Shown: positions 23,836 through 33,512 of the stretch, piece after piece
How the letters are laid out: each line of letters starts with the position of its first letter
How positions within the stretch are numbered: the first letter of the stretch is position 1
Origin: Lyophyllum atratum
Lineage: Eukaryota > Basidiomycota > Agaricomycetes > Agaricales > Lyophyllaceae
Assembly: GCA_014905825.1 (NCBI GenBank)
Contig: JACGCN010000022.1
Span: 558,001-622,000 of the forward strand
DNA length: 64,000 bases
Direction: 5' to 3'
The notes under the pieces: generated by a model
What the model was told of the DNA's origin: nothing
Databases searched by the model: none
What the model saw: only the letters and a program-made list of their open reading frames with translations
Made by a program: the position numbers and the translations under genes

Positions 23836-24272
23836 CCAAGATATGATGACACCAGGGGCCTATTGCATCTCGATATGCAATGTATAAATAAATACTACAG
23901 GTTGAAATCCGCTGTGTATCTCGAGCCTTCTACGTATGTTCCCAACACCCCACGTTCATCATGTATTAAATACTCGAATAACGATGCCCAAACCAGTATG
24001 AACGAAACTGAAGAGTAGTGACGTCTTGATACAGGTCCCCCCAGAGCCAAACGGCAAGTCATTCGCTGGAGCTTTAGCTCTTACAATTGTCACAGGCGAC
24101 TGAGACCGAGCAAGAGGTAAAGCCTCGCATGACGACAACCGCTGAGGGTGATAGGCAAGGTTCGAATGTACTATCATTTCGATAATCGTGAAGGCACAAG
24201 AAGCACCTAATACAATGGAAAATCCACACAGGATTATTCAACTATCAGATAATAATCGTGATTACATTAGTC
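23836..24272. other. intergenic between convergent genes
   Basis: This ~430-bp stretch lies between the 3' ends of the MLKL-like gene and the peptide transporter. I see no coding frame of note, only AT-rich sequence suited to two transcript ends. Confidence 0.4.
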
Positions 24273-26787
24273 TCAAAGCTGCATCGCCTCGGTTCCATCC
24301 TTAATTTGAGTCCCAACATGTCCCTGCTTCATGTTATTAAGGCTGTCTTCCTGCGCGTCTAGTTTCCGGACGTAGAGCCAGAATACCACGCCGGTGACAC
24401 CAGCTAACACTGCCATGACACCGTAGTTCCACACGAGCAATGGGTCAGCGGAGAGTGCTGGAGAACAACGACGTCAGTATGAAGTCTCATGCGGCGAAGA
24501 AAAGTTGACCACGTACAGACGAAGGCCTCGCCAAGAGCAGAGGAAATTGCCGATGTGAAGAGGAAGACGGCCATTACGAGCGATCGCATGTTGACCGGTG
24601 CCTTCGTGAAAGCGTATTCCAACCCAGTGATTGATGCGAAGATCTCGCTGAATGCAATGAGGACATAACTGAAGTCAAGAGACGGAGATAAGCCTTTGTA
24701 ATTGTCAAACGCAGGAACATACTGACGCGCCGGTTTGTATCCAGACATTCAAGGGAGACACAAGCGCGACCCCGTCGGCATCTGCGCAGGTTGCGGCCGA
24801 GTAGTGGCAGGGATTGGTCTGAACAGATAGACGATTAAGTACGACGTGTGAAGTAAAAGGAAGGACGAAGATCACCTTGTAGATATAATGTTGTACGACT
24901 GGCATGAAGATTGTTAGTACCTAGATTGCCAAAATGCTATAGATGAAGATGAACCTGCAGCCCAGATCATGGCTCCAGCGCCGGTAACAAAGCCAGCAGT
25001 GATCTTCTTGAGGGCACTAAAGTTGACTCCCACGCGGCGAAGCCATGGGTAAATCTTCGAACGGCAGGTGAGACACCGTTCCACACTTGAAAGTCGCAAA
25101 TACTTACGAGGAGATCGCAAATGGGGATGAAAATGATGAGTGCGAAGGGGTCAAGATTTGACAACACGTCATTAGGCAAACCATGCGTTGACATCGTAGC
25201 AGCCTGCGACGTCAAGTTGTTATTCAGCTGGTTGTACGTGAGCCCTGACGAACATACGAGATCAGATTTTTCGACCGCAAGATGACATAGACGAGAATTG
25301 ACTGACAGTATATAGGATACCAGCAGAATACACTGCAGGCCTTCAACCCGCGGTTCACCTCATCGACCCATTGATCGTCGAAGGTCATCCACTTCGGCTT
25401 GTTATCACCTTGCTTGCTTGGCTTGGCGTTCTCCCAAAAGTCAGGCGCGGTCATTTGCCTGTGCATCTTCACAGGGTTGAGGCTCCATCGGCCCTTAGCG
25501 GCAAATCGCCACAAGCGCAAGGCGGTCGGGAGAATGGAGCCCGTGGGTGGTGAACGTACATAACGCTTCCGGCCGATAAGGAGGACGATGGGGCACAGGA
25601 GGAAGATAATAGTCGGGAGGGTGTAGGCGAGCCAGAATCCCACGTACTAAGCAGGACATGAGTTGGAACGACGAGGAAAGTGATATCTCGAATGCGCACC
25701 TTCTCGGAGTATGTCATCCCAATTTGACCGACGAGCGCACCGATATTGATGAAAAGGTAGAAGTACTTTTGTTTTATTAGCAACGATTCTCCACATTGAT
25801 GAAATTACACCATACCATGTATACCCTAGATATCGTGAGGACAGGATCCACGATGACACGCTCGCCGCTCTTGGTGGTGATGACGAAGAGACGGGTACGC
25901 TTGTATTGCTCAGCGACCAAAGGAGAAATGTTGCTCTTGAACAAACCCGTGCCTGCGAATGGTCGGTTATTTTTGGACAGCCTCTGATTATAGGGCCGAC
26001 GTACCTAACCCCATGACTATAAGCGCCACCACAAAGGCTCCAACTGCGCTGGAATGCTCAATGACACCCGGAACGGCCGCGACGATAAGGATGATATGGC
26101 CTATGAGCGCGATGAATACGGCGATACATATTGTGTTGAACCGTCCAAGATAGGTGTCCGCGATATACGCTCCAAATAGCGGTGTAATATAGCACCTACG
26201 GGCCCGTAAATAAAAACACTGGGACGAGAGAAAGAATGTCTACCAAAATTGATAGAATGTCGTTAGACCAGTAGAAGCACGTTGACCGAGACCAAGAGCG
26301 CCTGATTGTCCATTCGTAAAGCCAGCACCCGAATGCGAGCCCTCAGGAAGCTTTTGTTGGATGAAATTGGTCTGACATAGATGGGCGTAAGTAAGTTCAA
26401 AAGATGCAAATAGGTTGTTTACTCACGAAGACGACTGAGGAGCCGTAAAACTTTGGACGGGTCAATTGCGGCAACAACTATTGGGAACGTAAATATCTAC
26501 GTACCGAGAAGCGTTCCGCCAGTTCGACGAAAGCGATGACTGGAAACTCGAGTTAGCCATAGTGGTGGAGCCTAAGTCAGCAATGTGCTCTTACGATAAG
26601 CGTTCCATGGGATCTTGTCAGCCACCCTTCTCAGCGTCTGGCGTTCCTCTTCCGTGGGAAACTCTAGCCGGTCATGGATACCGTCCAGCTCGACCGGGTC
26701 ACCGCTGTGGTCGATAGAACCTGTCCTGTCCACGCTGTTCTTCTCGTCCTTCTCCAACGCGTGGGCGTCGCTGGGATTACTCGCCAT
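24273..26787 (-). CDS. PTR2-type di/tripeptide transporter (POT family)
   Basis: This proton-coupled oligopeptide transporter imports di- and tripeptides across the plasma membrane. Marks in order: an acidic N-terminal tail with an EFPTEEERQTLRRVAD segment, the ExxER motif in VELAERFSYYG (TM1), GTGLFKSNISPLVAEQY, the PTR2 signature YFYLFINIGALVGQIG, a long central cytoplasmic region containing PKWMTFDDQWVDEV, and late helices such as YVLIAFSEIFASITGLEYAF. The C-terminus ends in GTEAMQL. The start MASNPSDAHALEKDEK at 26787 is preferred; an upstream in-frame Met at 26814 adds nine residues. Roughly ten short introns interrupt it. Length (about 600 residues) and signature residues fit an intact family member. 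Confidence 0.85.
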
Positions 26788-27600
26788 AGTCGGGGTAGTA
26801 AGTAGGGGCTCCAAGTGAAGGGGGTAGAGTTAATGAAGTAGCCGCCGGATTCTTATAGTAAAATCACAGGCCTATTTAGTATTAAGAAGGAAGGAACCGC
26901 ACATATCGAGGCATGTGCCCAGGCCCACGACACATCGCTATTTTTAAACGTATACTTACATGGCACCAATGATCATGATGGAGTTTCCCCAAGAACGAAG
27001 GCGCGAAGTCCACCCGGAGACGCCTGACCGACTATAGGAGCAATTGGAGCAAGCATGTCCACGGGGCGGAGATCTGACACGTCTTCGATGTGAGAAGAAA
27101 CGACACAGACACGGAGTTGTCTCAACTTGTCGATAGGAAGATGAAGAACCTCTGGTAGAGCACATGAGGTGTCTATTCAAAAATAACTCGAACTTCACCA
27201 TGCTGTCTGGTTCCGCCACTACGTCCACCGAAGTATTAGAAGGCGTCAAGTTCTGGATTCGATGGTTACGTTAAGAGGCGAGATATGGGTACAAGGCTGC
27301 ATGCAAAGACACATAACCTAGGCAGACCGATGAATGTCAGCTGGCATTCCTAAAATCTGCTGCAGATGAGATCGGTTGGTCGAAGTCGAACTGCAACCGT
27401 GACGGGTTCAAAAATCGTTAGCGGCGCGAGCGCCAGTCCCCGACTCTGTGGGTCTTTTCGGTGAGTTCCGGGCCGGCTGTCAAGCAATGCCAAACAAGCC
27501 ACGTGGAGGAGGAGGAGGAGGAGTATATTATACTGGCTAGGTCCCCAATTGGAACAGCCAGTTCACCACGGTCGCTACTTATGTAAGTTAAGTACCAAAG
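26788..27600. other. intergenic with possible F-box-like relic
   Basis: This holds the peptide-transporter promoter side and a minus-strand stretch (~26985-27185) that, in one frame, reads LPEVLHLPIDKLRQL and later DLRPVDMLAPIAPIVGQ before a stop. It looks like a broken leucine-rich gene fragment but is bounded by stops, so I do not call a gene. A (GGA)n microsatellite lies at about 27507-27524, near the downstream side of the non-LTR element. Confidence 0.35.
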
Positions 27601-30600
27601 ATGACACGATAACTAGTTCACGGTCCCGCAGTACACACGCACCCACCAGAGAGTGTGAAAACGGGCACGAAACATATGCAGAATCCCCGGCCTAAAGTGG
27701 CAGGACAACACGGGTAAAACCCTGTGGGAGTCAGACAGCAGTTCCCCACTCGCCCGACAAAACTCTCCGTGATCCAGGATTTCATGCACGCCGCACCGTA
27801 AACTCTTCTCAAGAATACGCATGCAGATATGAAAAGGTATGTATGTAGACAGTTCAGCTGTCTTGGGGAGCATTTCCCCCCTGGTATAAATATATAGGTT
27901 CGGCATAGAAAATTTGGAGGACATCATATGCAAGCTTGGCGAGCAGAGATACAATCACCCTTTGGGCGAGCAGGGCACGCAACAGCACATCAGGCTCGCT
28001 GTGCTTGGCACGGAAGCCGGGTAGGGAAACATCCACTTGCGTCCAAAATTCCTGACGGAGAATGACGAGAGGGCCATGAGGGCAAGTGATCACGGCATGC
28101 ACTGCGTCTTCAAGGCCATCCTTACAGAACCTGCAAACCCGGAATTGCCTAGGAACAGGTTCCCGACGTCGCTCACTCCATCGTAGGCGCTCTATGGCAA
28201 GTTCGTGGCATGACAGCACAAGATGTGTCAGGGCTTTCCTATGACTGGGAGCCTTCACTCGTAGGTAGTGACGGAAGGTCATGACCTTTTTGACGAGTCT
28301 GTCTCCATCCATCTCCAAGCGATCACTCAGGAGGTCCCGTGTCTTGTCGGAGGACGAGATAACATTGTCAATCCACTCCTCAGCGGAACGCTCGACCCTT
28401 AGGATGAGTTCCTCCACGCCCTGTCTTGTTAGGCCACCATCCGGTAAGAACCAGAGGACGGGGACCGGGAGGTTGGCAAGTACTGTCTTCATGTCCGTGA
28501 ACCAGGATCCCAGCCCGCGCAGCGCCAAATGATAGGATTCCGACATTGCCCTGACGACCAGCCGGTCAAGAGGAAGATCAAGGATGTGGAGGAGATACTT
28601 CAGGGCCAGTAGCACCCTCCGATACCTGATGGGCATCAAGCCTGTCTCGGAGAAGAGCACTGCTCGCATGGACCGTGCCTGTATGCCCAACATCCGTCGG
28701 ACATAGTAATGTTGTACCTTCTCCAGGCTCTCCCTCTGGCTAGTGACCGTATCCAGTACTACCTCACATCCCGCAGTCAGGTAGGGGTCAACTCGAGCCA
28801 TGTACAGTGTCCGCGACTCCCATACAGGCATGTCACCTACAATGCGCTGTACGCCTAAACACATGTTTGCGACCCGCATCGCCTTTGAGGCATTCAGTCT
28901 GTACTGTTCCACAAATGTGGAGTTGCCCGACCCGCCCCGAAAGTGGATACCGACGTATTGGAAGTCATTCACCTCTTCCAGCTTGTGTGTTCCCAGGTAG
29001 AAGTCGTGCTTCCGCTTGGGCTTCGCACCCTTCATGCAGAAGACGCACTTCTCGAATTGGACCTCACACCCATTGTCAGCTGCCCATCCCACATGGTCAC
29101 TGAGCTTGCCCTGAAATGCGACAGGGCAAAGTGTTACTAGTGCTATGTCATCCGCCTGTTCCAGCTGTGATGTGGGTATGCCATCGAGAGTGATGTCCCC
29201 TGGGTACTCACTCACCACAAAATCTGCAAGATGCACATTCCATATACCCGGCGAGCCAGGATCACCCGTTAGTAGCCCGAGCGTGCACAAAAATCTATGG
29301 GACATCTGACCGTCCATCCGCACCAGGTACGACATGCTGCGGTAGAGTTTCTGCAGCCAGCTTATGAGTGCACCTGATATCCCCCAGGCATTCAGCTTGA
29401 CCCACAATGTCTCCCTGTCGGCCCACGGAAACGCGTTCTTTAGGTCAATATATGCAATGTACAGAGTCTGGTTCATTGCGCTCGCTTTGTCTGCCATGGT
29501 CCGCAAGATGAATGGGTTGTTATTCGTGCGGAACCCTGTCCGGAACCCATTCTGTGAGTCCGGGAGAATGTCATGCCTGTCCACATACTCTCGCACGCGT
29601 CTGTCAATTAGCAGAGTAAAGAACTTCAGGAGACAGCTTTCAAGCACAATTAGCCTGTAGTTCTTGGGCAGTGACGCGTCCTTCTTGGGCTTTGGGATGC
29701 CTATGACCAAGGACGCTAGCCAGCGTGACGGAATCTCCATTTTTGCAAGACATTCCGCAAACAGGGCGGCGATCTTCCCATTGGGAATGGCCATGATGTC
29801 TTTGTAGGAATACCCATCGGCCCCCACTGCACTGTCCATAGTGTGTGATTTCACATGGCGCTTTCCCCATGCAATCTCGTCCTCAGTGAATGGGCGGGAG
29901 AATAGACCATCCGGGGTAGTGTCCACACTGCGTTCAGGCAGGGCAGCCGCCAGCAGCTTGTTAAGTTGTAGCTGTTCGGCATTGAAGGAGTCCGGGAGTT
30001 GGGCTGGTGCATTCATCCTTGCACAAAGCTCCTCCGTGAGGTCTTCCAGTGACACCTCAGGTGCCACACGGCGAGAGTCTGTCCAGCTCCGAATCAGCTT
30101 CCAGAACTCCCCTGGGGTATCACAGGCGAGCAGGTCATGGCGCCTGGACTGTTGGAGTCTGCGCGTCTTTTCCCGGCCCCGATGTGGAGGCCAGCGTTGT
30201 GGAACATCGTCATCCGTCTGAGGCTCTATGATGTGGTCCTTCGGTTTCGCAACAGGAATCTCCGCTAGCGATGTAAAGACTTTAATAGTGTCAGGAAATA
30301 GGTTGTTGCAAGGTACGTCTACATCCCACGGTACATCAGGCAGGGGGACATAGTCAGCGACCCATGGCTGCAGGGCCCCAGCCTTTGCAAGACTATCTGC
30401 CGCATCCCCCCATTCATTTCCTGAGTGGCCTTTGACCCATACAAACCGCGTAGGAGCCATACGCGCCGCCAATAATCGGACCATGTCCTTGAGGAGATCA
30501 CCATTTGGACAGTCCCACCCGAGCTGAGCATGTTGTGGTGCCCAGTAGCATGCCTCTCTGATGACGAGCTCAGAGTCGGTTACAATTTGGAGGTTCCGTC

Positions 30601-31393
30601 GTGGGTCCGCATCTAGTAGAGCGTGAATCACAGCATATATCTCCCCCCTGTTATTGGTCTGACGGTAGGGTCCTGGCACACGCAATGACTTGTTCTTTCC
30701 AGACCCCTTTCCCCAATACACACCGCTCCCGGCTACCGCGTCGGCTCTGCCATTGTTGAAGCAGGAACCGTCGGTGTACACCTGTAGCTCGGGGGTGCTG
30801 AATGAAACAGGCCCATACAACGTGCTGCGAGCCTGTTCTGGAGTCTCGGCGGAATCTATCGTTTCTTGCCATAGGACGTCAATCTCGTTTTCTATGGCCG
30901 GCCACTGCACCTCCTGCGTTGGTCCCCGCACCCGTCGTCGGTTCATGTAGACGAGGTGCCTCTCAACAGTCACCACAATGGGTACATGGTCAGCCCAGTC
31001 ATCATCTGGGTCTGCATGCGGCGTCATGATTTGTAGGCTCTCAACACGAGGCAAGGCCTCGGTGGATACCAGAGCGTAATCAATGACTGCTCGCCCATTG
31101 GGCTGAAACGACGTAAAGCGGCCCGGTGTTGAATGCTCACGTTCTGTACCGTTTAGTACAGTGAGGTCGAGGTCGAGGGCAGCTGACAAGAGCTCTCTCC
31201 CCCTCCTGTTGACCACATTATCAAAGGAGGTTCGTGGCAGGTGGGTGTTAGAGGCAGCGAGGGAGCCTGTTCTGGCGTTGAAGTCACCTGTTTTCTCTCT
31301 TCCCATTCTCCTGCTGATATATTTACCTACCAGGACCGGACATTCCAATGTGCCATCGTCCAGATCCGCACGTTGCTCAAATGGACTTTCCAA
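27600..31393 (-). mobile_element. non-LTR (LINE-like) retrotransposon, 5' truncated or rearranged
   Basis: The element is defined by its long polyprotein ORF (27854-31393). The lower limit is approximate: 250 bp downstream of the stop are included as likely 3' UTR, but no A-tail or clear target-site duplication was found. The upper limit is the point where minus-strand coding stops making endonuclease sense; immediately beyond it plus-strand exon-like sequence begins (31334). The uninterrupted 1,179-codon ORF suggests recent activity of the family. Confidence 0.65.
27854..31393 (-). CDS. non-LTR retrotransposon polyprotein: EN (partial)-RNase H-RT-zinc finger
   Basis: The product nicks DNA and copies its own RNA into the target site. 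Residues ~35-160 are the C-terminal half of an endonuclease/exonuclease/phosphatase domain (GDFNARTGS, then GRAVIDYALVS and DWADHVPIVV); the N-terminal half with its catalytic Asn and Glu is absent. Residues ~203-345 are a complete type-1 RNase H with its acidic residues (YTDGSC, NNRGEIYAV, VTDSELV, and the D of GNEWGDAADSLAKAG). Reverse transcriptase follows at ~500-800, with the catalytic box reading EQADDIAL instead of the more common YADD. A C-terminal CX2C...HX4C finger (CRFCKDG...HAVITC) lies near 1086. RNase H ahead of RT is not the usual order; in canonical LINEs it is C-terminal when present. The first ~35 residues look like non-element sequence read through. Confidence 0.8.
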   Translation of the reverse strand: MESPFEQRADLDDGTLECPVLVGKYISRRMGREKTGDFNARTGSLAASNTHLPRTSFDNVVNRRGRELLSAALDLDLTVLNGTEREHSTPGRFTSFQPNGRAVIDYALVSTEALPRVESLQIMTPHADPDDDWADHVPIVVTVERHLVYMNRRRVRGPTQEVQWPAIENEIDVLWQETIDSAETPEQARSTLYGPVSFSTPELQVYTDGSCFNNGRADAVAGSGVYWGKGSGKNKSLRVPGPYRQTNNRGEIYAVIHALLDADPRRNLQIVTDSELVIREACYWAPQHAQLGWDCPNGDLLKDMVRLLAARMAPTRFVWVKGHSGNEWGDAADSLAKAGALQPWVADYVPLPDVPWDVDVPCNNLFPDTIKVFTSLAEIPVAKPKDHIIEPQTDDDVPQRWPPHRGREKTRRLQQSRRHDLLACDTPGEFWKLIRSWTDSRRVAPEVSLEDLTEELCARMNAPAQLPDSFNAEQLQLNKLLAAALPERSVDTTPDGLFSRPFTEDEIAWGKRHVKSHTMDSAVGADGYSYKDIMAIPNGKIAALFAECLAKMEIPSRWLASLVIGIPKPKKDASLPKNYRLIVLESCLLKFFTLLIDRRVREYVDRHDILPDSQNGFRTGFRTNNNPFILRTMADKASAMNQTLYIAYIDLKNAFPWADRETLWVKLNAWGISGALISWLQKLYRSMSYLVRMDGQMSHRFLCTLGLLTGDPGSPGIWNVHLADFVVSEYPGDITLDGIPTSQLEQADDIALVTLCPVAFQGKLSDHVGWAADNGCEVQFEKCVFCMKGAKPKRKHDFYLGTHKLEEVNDFQYVGIHFRGGSGNSTFVEQYRLNASKAMRVANMCLGVQRIVGDMPVWESRTLYMARVDPYLTAGCEVVLDTVTSQRESLEKVQHYYVRRMLGIQARSMRAVLFSETGLMPIRYRRVLLALKYLLHILDLPLDRLVVRAMSESYHLALRGLGSWFTDMKTVLANLPVPVLWFLPDGGLTRQGVEELILRVERSAEEWIDNVISSSDKTRDLLSDRLEMDGDRLVKKVMTFRHYLRVKAPSHRKALTHLVLSCHELAIERLRWSERRREPVPRQFRVCRFCKDGLEDAVHAVITCPHGPLVILRQEFWTQVDVSLPGFRAKHSEPDVLLRALLAQRVIVSLLAKLAYDVLQIFYAEPIYLYQGGNAPQDS

Positions 31394-31598
31394 ACGGACT
31401 TTTCACTGCGTCACAATATGTAATGCTGAACTTAGTGCTTGCCAAACAAGCAGAGCATGCGGCTCTGCGCGACGACGCGTCCGTGGATAAGTGGTTCACG
31501 GAGCTTGACACATATATCCGCAAGGTACGCACGCGCTCTACCTTGTCTGTATATCTATGATTTGGAACAAAAGCTTGTCATAGGTCCTCATCCGCCCA
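31334..31598 (+). pseudogene. exon remnant of an unidentified gene beside the LINE
   Basis: A polypyrimidine stretch ending ctaccag (31333) is followed by an open exon 31334-31524 that includes QMDFPNGLFTASQYVMLNLV and DDASVDKWFTELDTYIRK. A GTACGC donor, a 59-nt intron and a TAG acceptor at 31583 come next. Upstream exons are missing where the LINE ORF begins, and I cannot follow it far downstream. It looks like a gene cut by the retrotransposon. Product unknown. Confidence 0.4.
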
Positions 31599-31870
31599 GT
31601 TACTTTTTTTACCAGCTTTTCCCCATATGATCTACAGGGTTTTACTCCTTGGTATGCGTTAGCCAGCCCAAATGTGTTATGTGTTAAGTCGCTCCTCTGG
31701 TGTCATTGTGGTATGTTTGGGTGCTCGGGATGACCATCACCCTGAGGTTGATCGAGCGGCATGGCTGGATCCCAGGGTGTTCAGTCACTGAATTGAAGCG
31801 AATGGAAATAGAAGAAAAAAATTCAGCTTACCGCAGCCAATTTCAAAATTTCTTAACAAATTTCTTTACG

Positions 31871-31950
31871 TTCGCCTCTGAAGTTTTATTGATCGACTTC
31901 GGCATGTATAGGTTCACCTCTGAAGTTTTGTTGATCGACTTCGGCATGTA
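31871..31950. repeat. two 38-bp tandem copies with internal dyad
   Basis: Copies at 31871-31908 and 31913-31950 (period 42) differ at two positions seen by eye. Each contains gaagtttt(a/g)ttgatcgacttc, an imperfect dyad with GAAGT/ACTTC arms. Function unknown. Confidence 0.7.
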
Positions 31951-32016
31951 CTCGGTATTGAGACCCACGGTAAATACGTCTGAGATGTATTGGATCACAT
32001 CATGTAAAAGCTAAAA

Positions 32017-33227
32017 CTATGCGGCATCCATCTCCTGGCACCCGGGCAGTGCACTGAAATCATGGACGACATTTTCCTTTGCCCGCTTCCGCATGTCACC
32101 ATCCAAGTCATCGTCTACATGCCTGCGTTTTCGTGTCAGAAGTGGAGTCGGCTCTTGTGGAGCATCCTTCTGCCGCTGGATGGACTCCTGTTCAGCAGTG
32201 ATTAGCTGTCTCCGTGAAATGGTCAGCATCCCATATGGTTAACACCTTGGAATGACACGCACCTGGGACCCTATGCGATTGACAAGAACCAAGCCCTCGA
32301 TCTTTGTCAGTGGGACGTGCCGGCCACCAATGGCTACAGTGCGGAAGGCAAGCGAAGCTTCGACCAATTGCCCTTTCCTGAAAATACCAGGGAAGGCTTC
32401 GTCCTTGCCCCAGTGCCTGCCGAGGAAGTTGGTGTGAGCATTTGAGGAAGTGGAATTAGTGAAGTGGGTACCCATCTCGGTCGCGGACGACCTCCAAGAA
32501 GTTGATGATGTTATCGACGGTATAGACAAATTTGCCAGTTTCCACCAGTTTCGACAGAATGTGGTGGGGATCGATACTGTCAGAAATGGTCGTAGTTTCA
32601 AATACATTACGTTCAACCGGAGCTATGAATCGAGTTTGGGCACAGATTGCGTCTGCGGAGCCAATGGTAGCGGCTTCTGGGCCACGAAGGTCACCCTCGG
32701 CAAAGCTCTCAGCGAAGTAGCTGAATATGCGCTGGAGAGCCGATCTAGCTCTGGTGAATTGTGGATTATCGGGGCCAATGATAGCGATGGAATGGCTCAA
32801 ACTTTTTCGTTCAGCCGGGTTTACGCTGCACATGTGACATTGGTGAGATCATGCAATTGTGGTGGTACTCAGGACGCACCCTGATTTTGGTGTTATAGGT
32901 GGCAAATGATAGGACACTAGCAGTCCAGAGACATCTAGTACCACTTCATCGCCAGAGTCACGCCACTGCAGGAACCTGTAGCCCCCTGCCATCTTTTTTA
33001 CTTCAAAGAGATCACGAATCTTGGTGTCATCGTCGTATTGGCACAGCTGAAGCACACGGCGCTGTTCCGAGTATGTCTCTCGAAGCTCAGACCAATTGTG
33101 GAGAAAGTCCACTCAACAAGTGTCAGGTATGAAGCCATGGTGTTAGAAATGAGTGTAACTTACAGCATCGTCTGTCGCGCAGCAGGTTGATGACGATTCC
33201 AATGGGAAGCTGGGGGATTTGCGGCAT
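32017..33227 (-). CDS. uncharacterised multi-exon protein, divergent pair member 1
   Basis: I read five exons starting MPQIPQLPIGIVINLLRDR (ATG 33227). Introns follow with good GT..AG limits, each exon join keeping frame: DFLHNWSELRETYSEQRRVL, then IAIIGPDNPQFTRARSALQR, KFVYTVDNIINFLEVVRDRDG, FRKGQLVEASLAFRTVAIGG and a basic/acidic tail with TRKRRHVDDDLDGDMRKRAK. The RKRR string may be a nuclear localisation signal. The FRKGQLVEASLAF...LVLVN segment has the strand pattern of an OB fold, which would fit single-stranded nucleic-acid binding, but this is a weak inference. I know no named family. It is transcribed away from the gene at 33513 across a 285-bp shared promoter. Intact splicing argues that it is expressed or was until recently. 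Confidence 0.5.
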
Positions 33228-33512
33228 GGTGCGTGTGCAAAGCAAAGTGGGAGATGTGGAGGTGCCCTCGAAAGACGCAGTATATGTAAAGGCAAGCGTT
33301 CCTTCAATTTTTGCCGGCTCCCAACCTCCCATCTCCCATGGTGATCGAGGGTGATCGAGGGTGAGCGGATTGGCAGGAAGAAAACGAAAGTATTTTTTTT
33401 CTGCTGATCAATTTTTTTTGCGCTCATATAAATCACTTGGAGTCACCAACACCAGAGCTATATCTCAGGCACTTAGGCTTTCATTTGTGCACCGTTCGAA
33501 AACCGCAAACAA
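33228..33512. promoter_or_regulatory. shared 285-bp bidirectional promoter region
   Basis: It separates the two divergent start codons (33227 on minus, 33513 on plus). It contains a tandem gtgatcgagg word (33341-33360) and T-runs, but no clear TATA box on either side. Coordinated expression is inferred from layout only. Confidence 0.35.

Noticed and set aside
27030..27065. Zn2Cys6-like start (RGHACSNC) on the minus strand
   Set aside because: The remaining four cysteines and the basic linker are missing, and another frame of the same DNA looks more like a leucine-rich relic.
31434..31468. Helitron-like 3' end on the minus strand: 7-bp hairpin (gcagagc/gctctgc) then CTAA
   Set aside because: Spacing is 14 nt, the next base is G rather than T, and the sequence is part of an exon-like frame on the other strand.
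31611..31650. Alternative Helitron end A|CCAG (minus CTGG|T)
   Set aside because: No stable hairpin in the expected 10-15 nt window.
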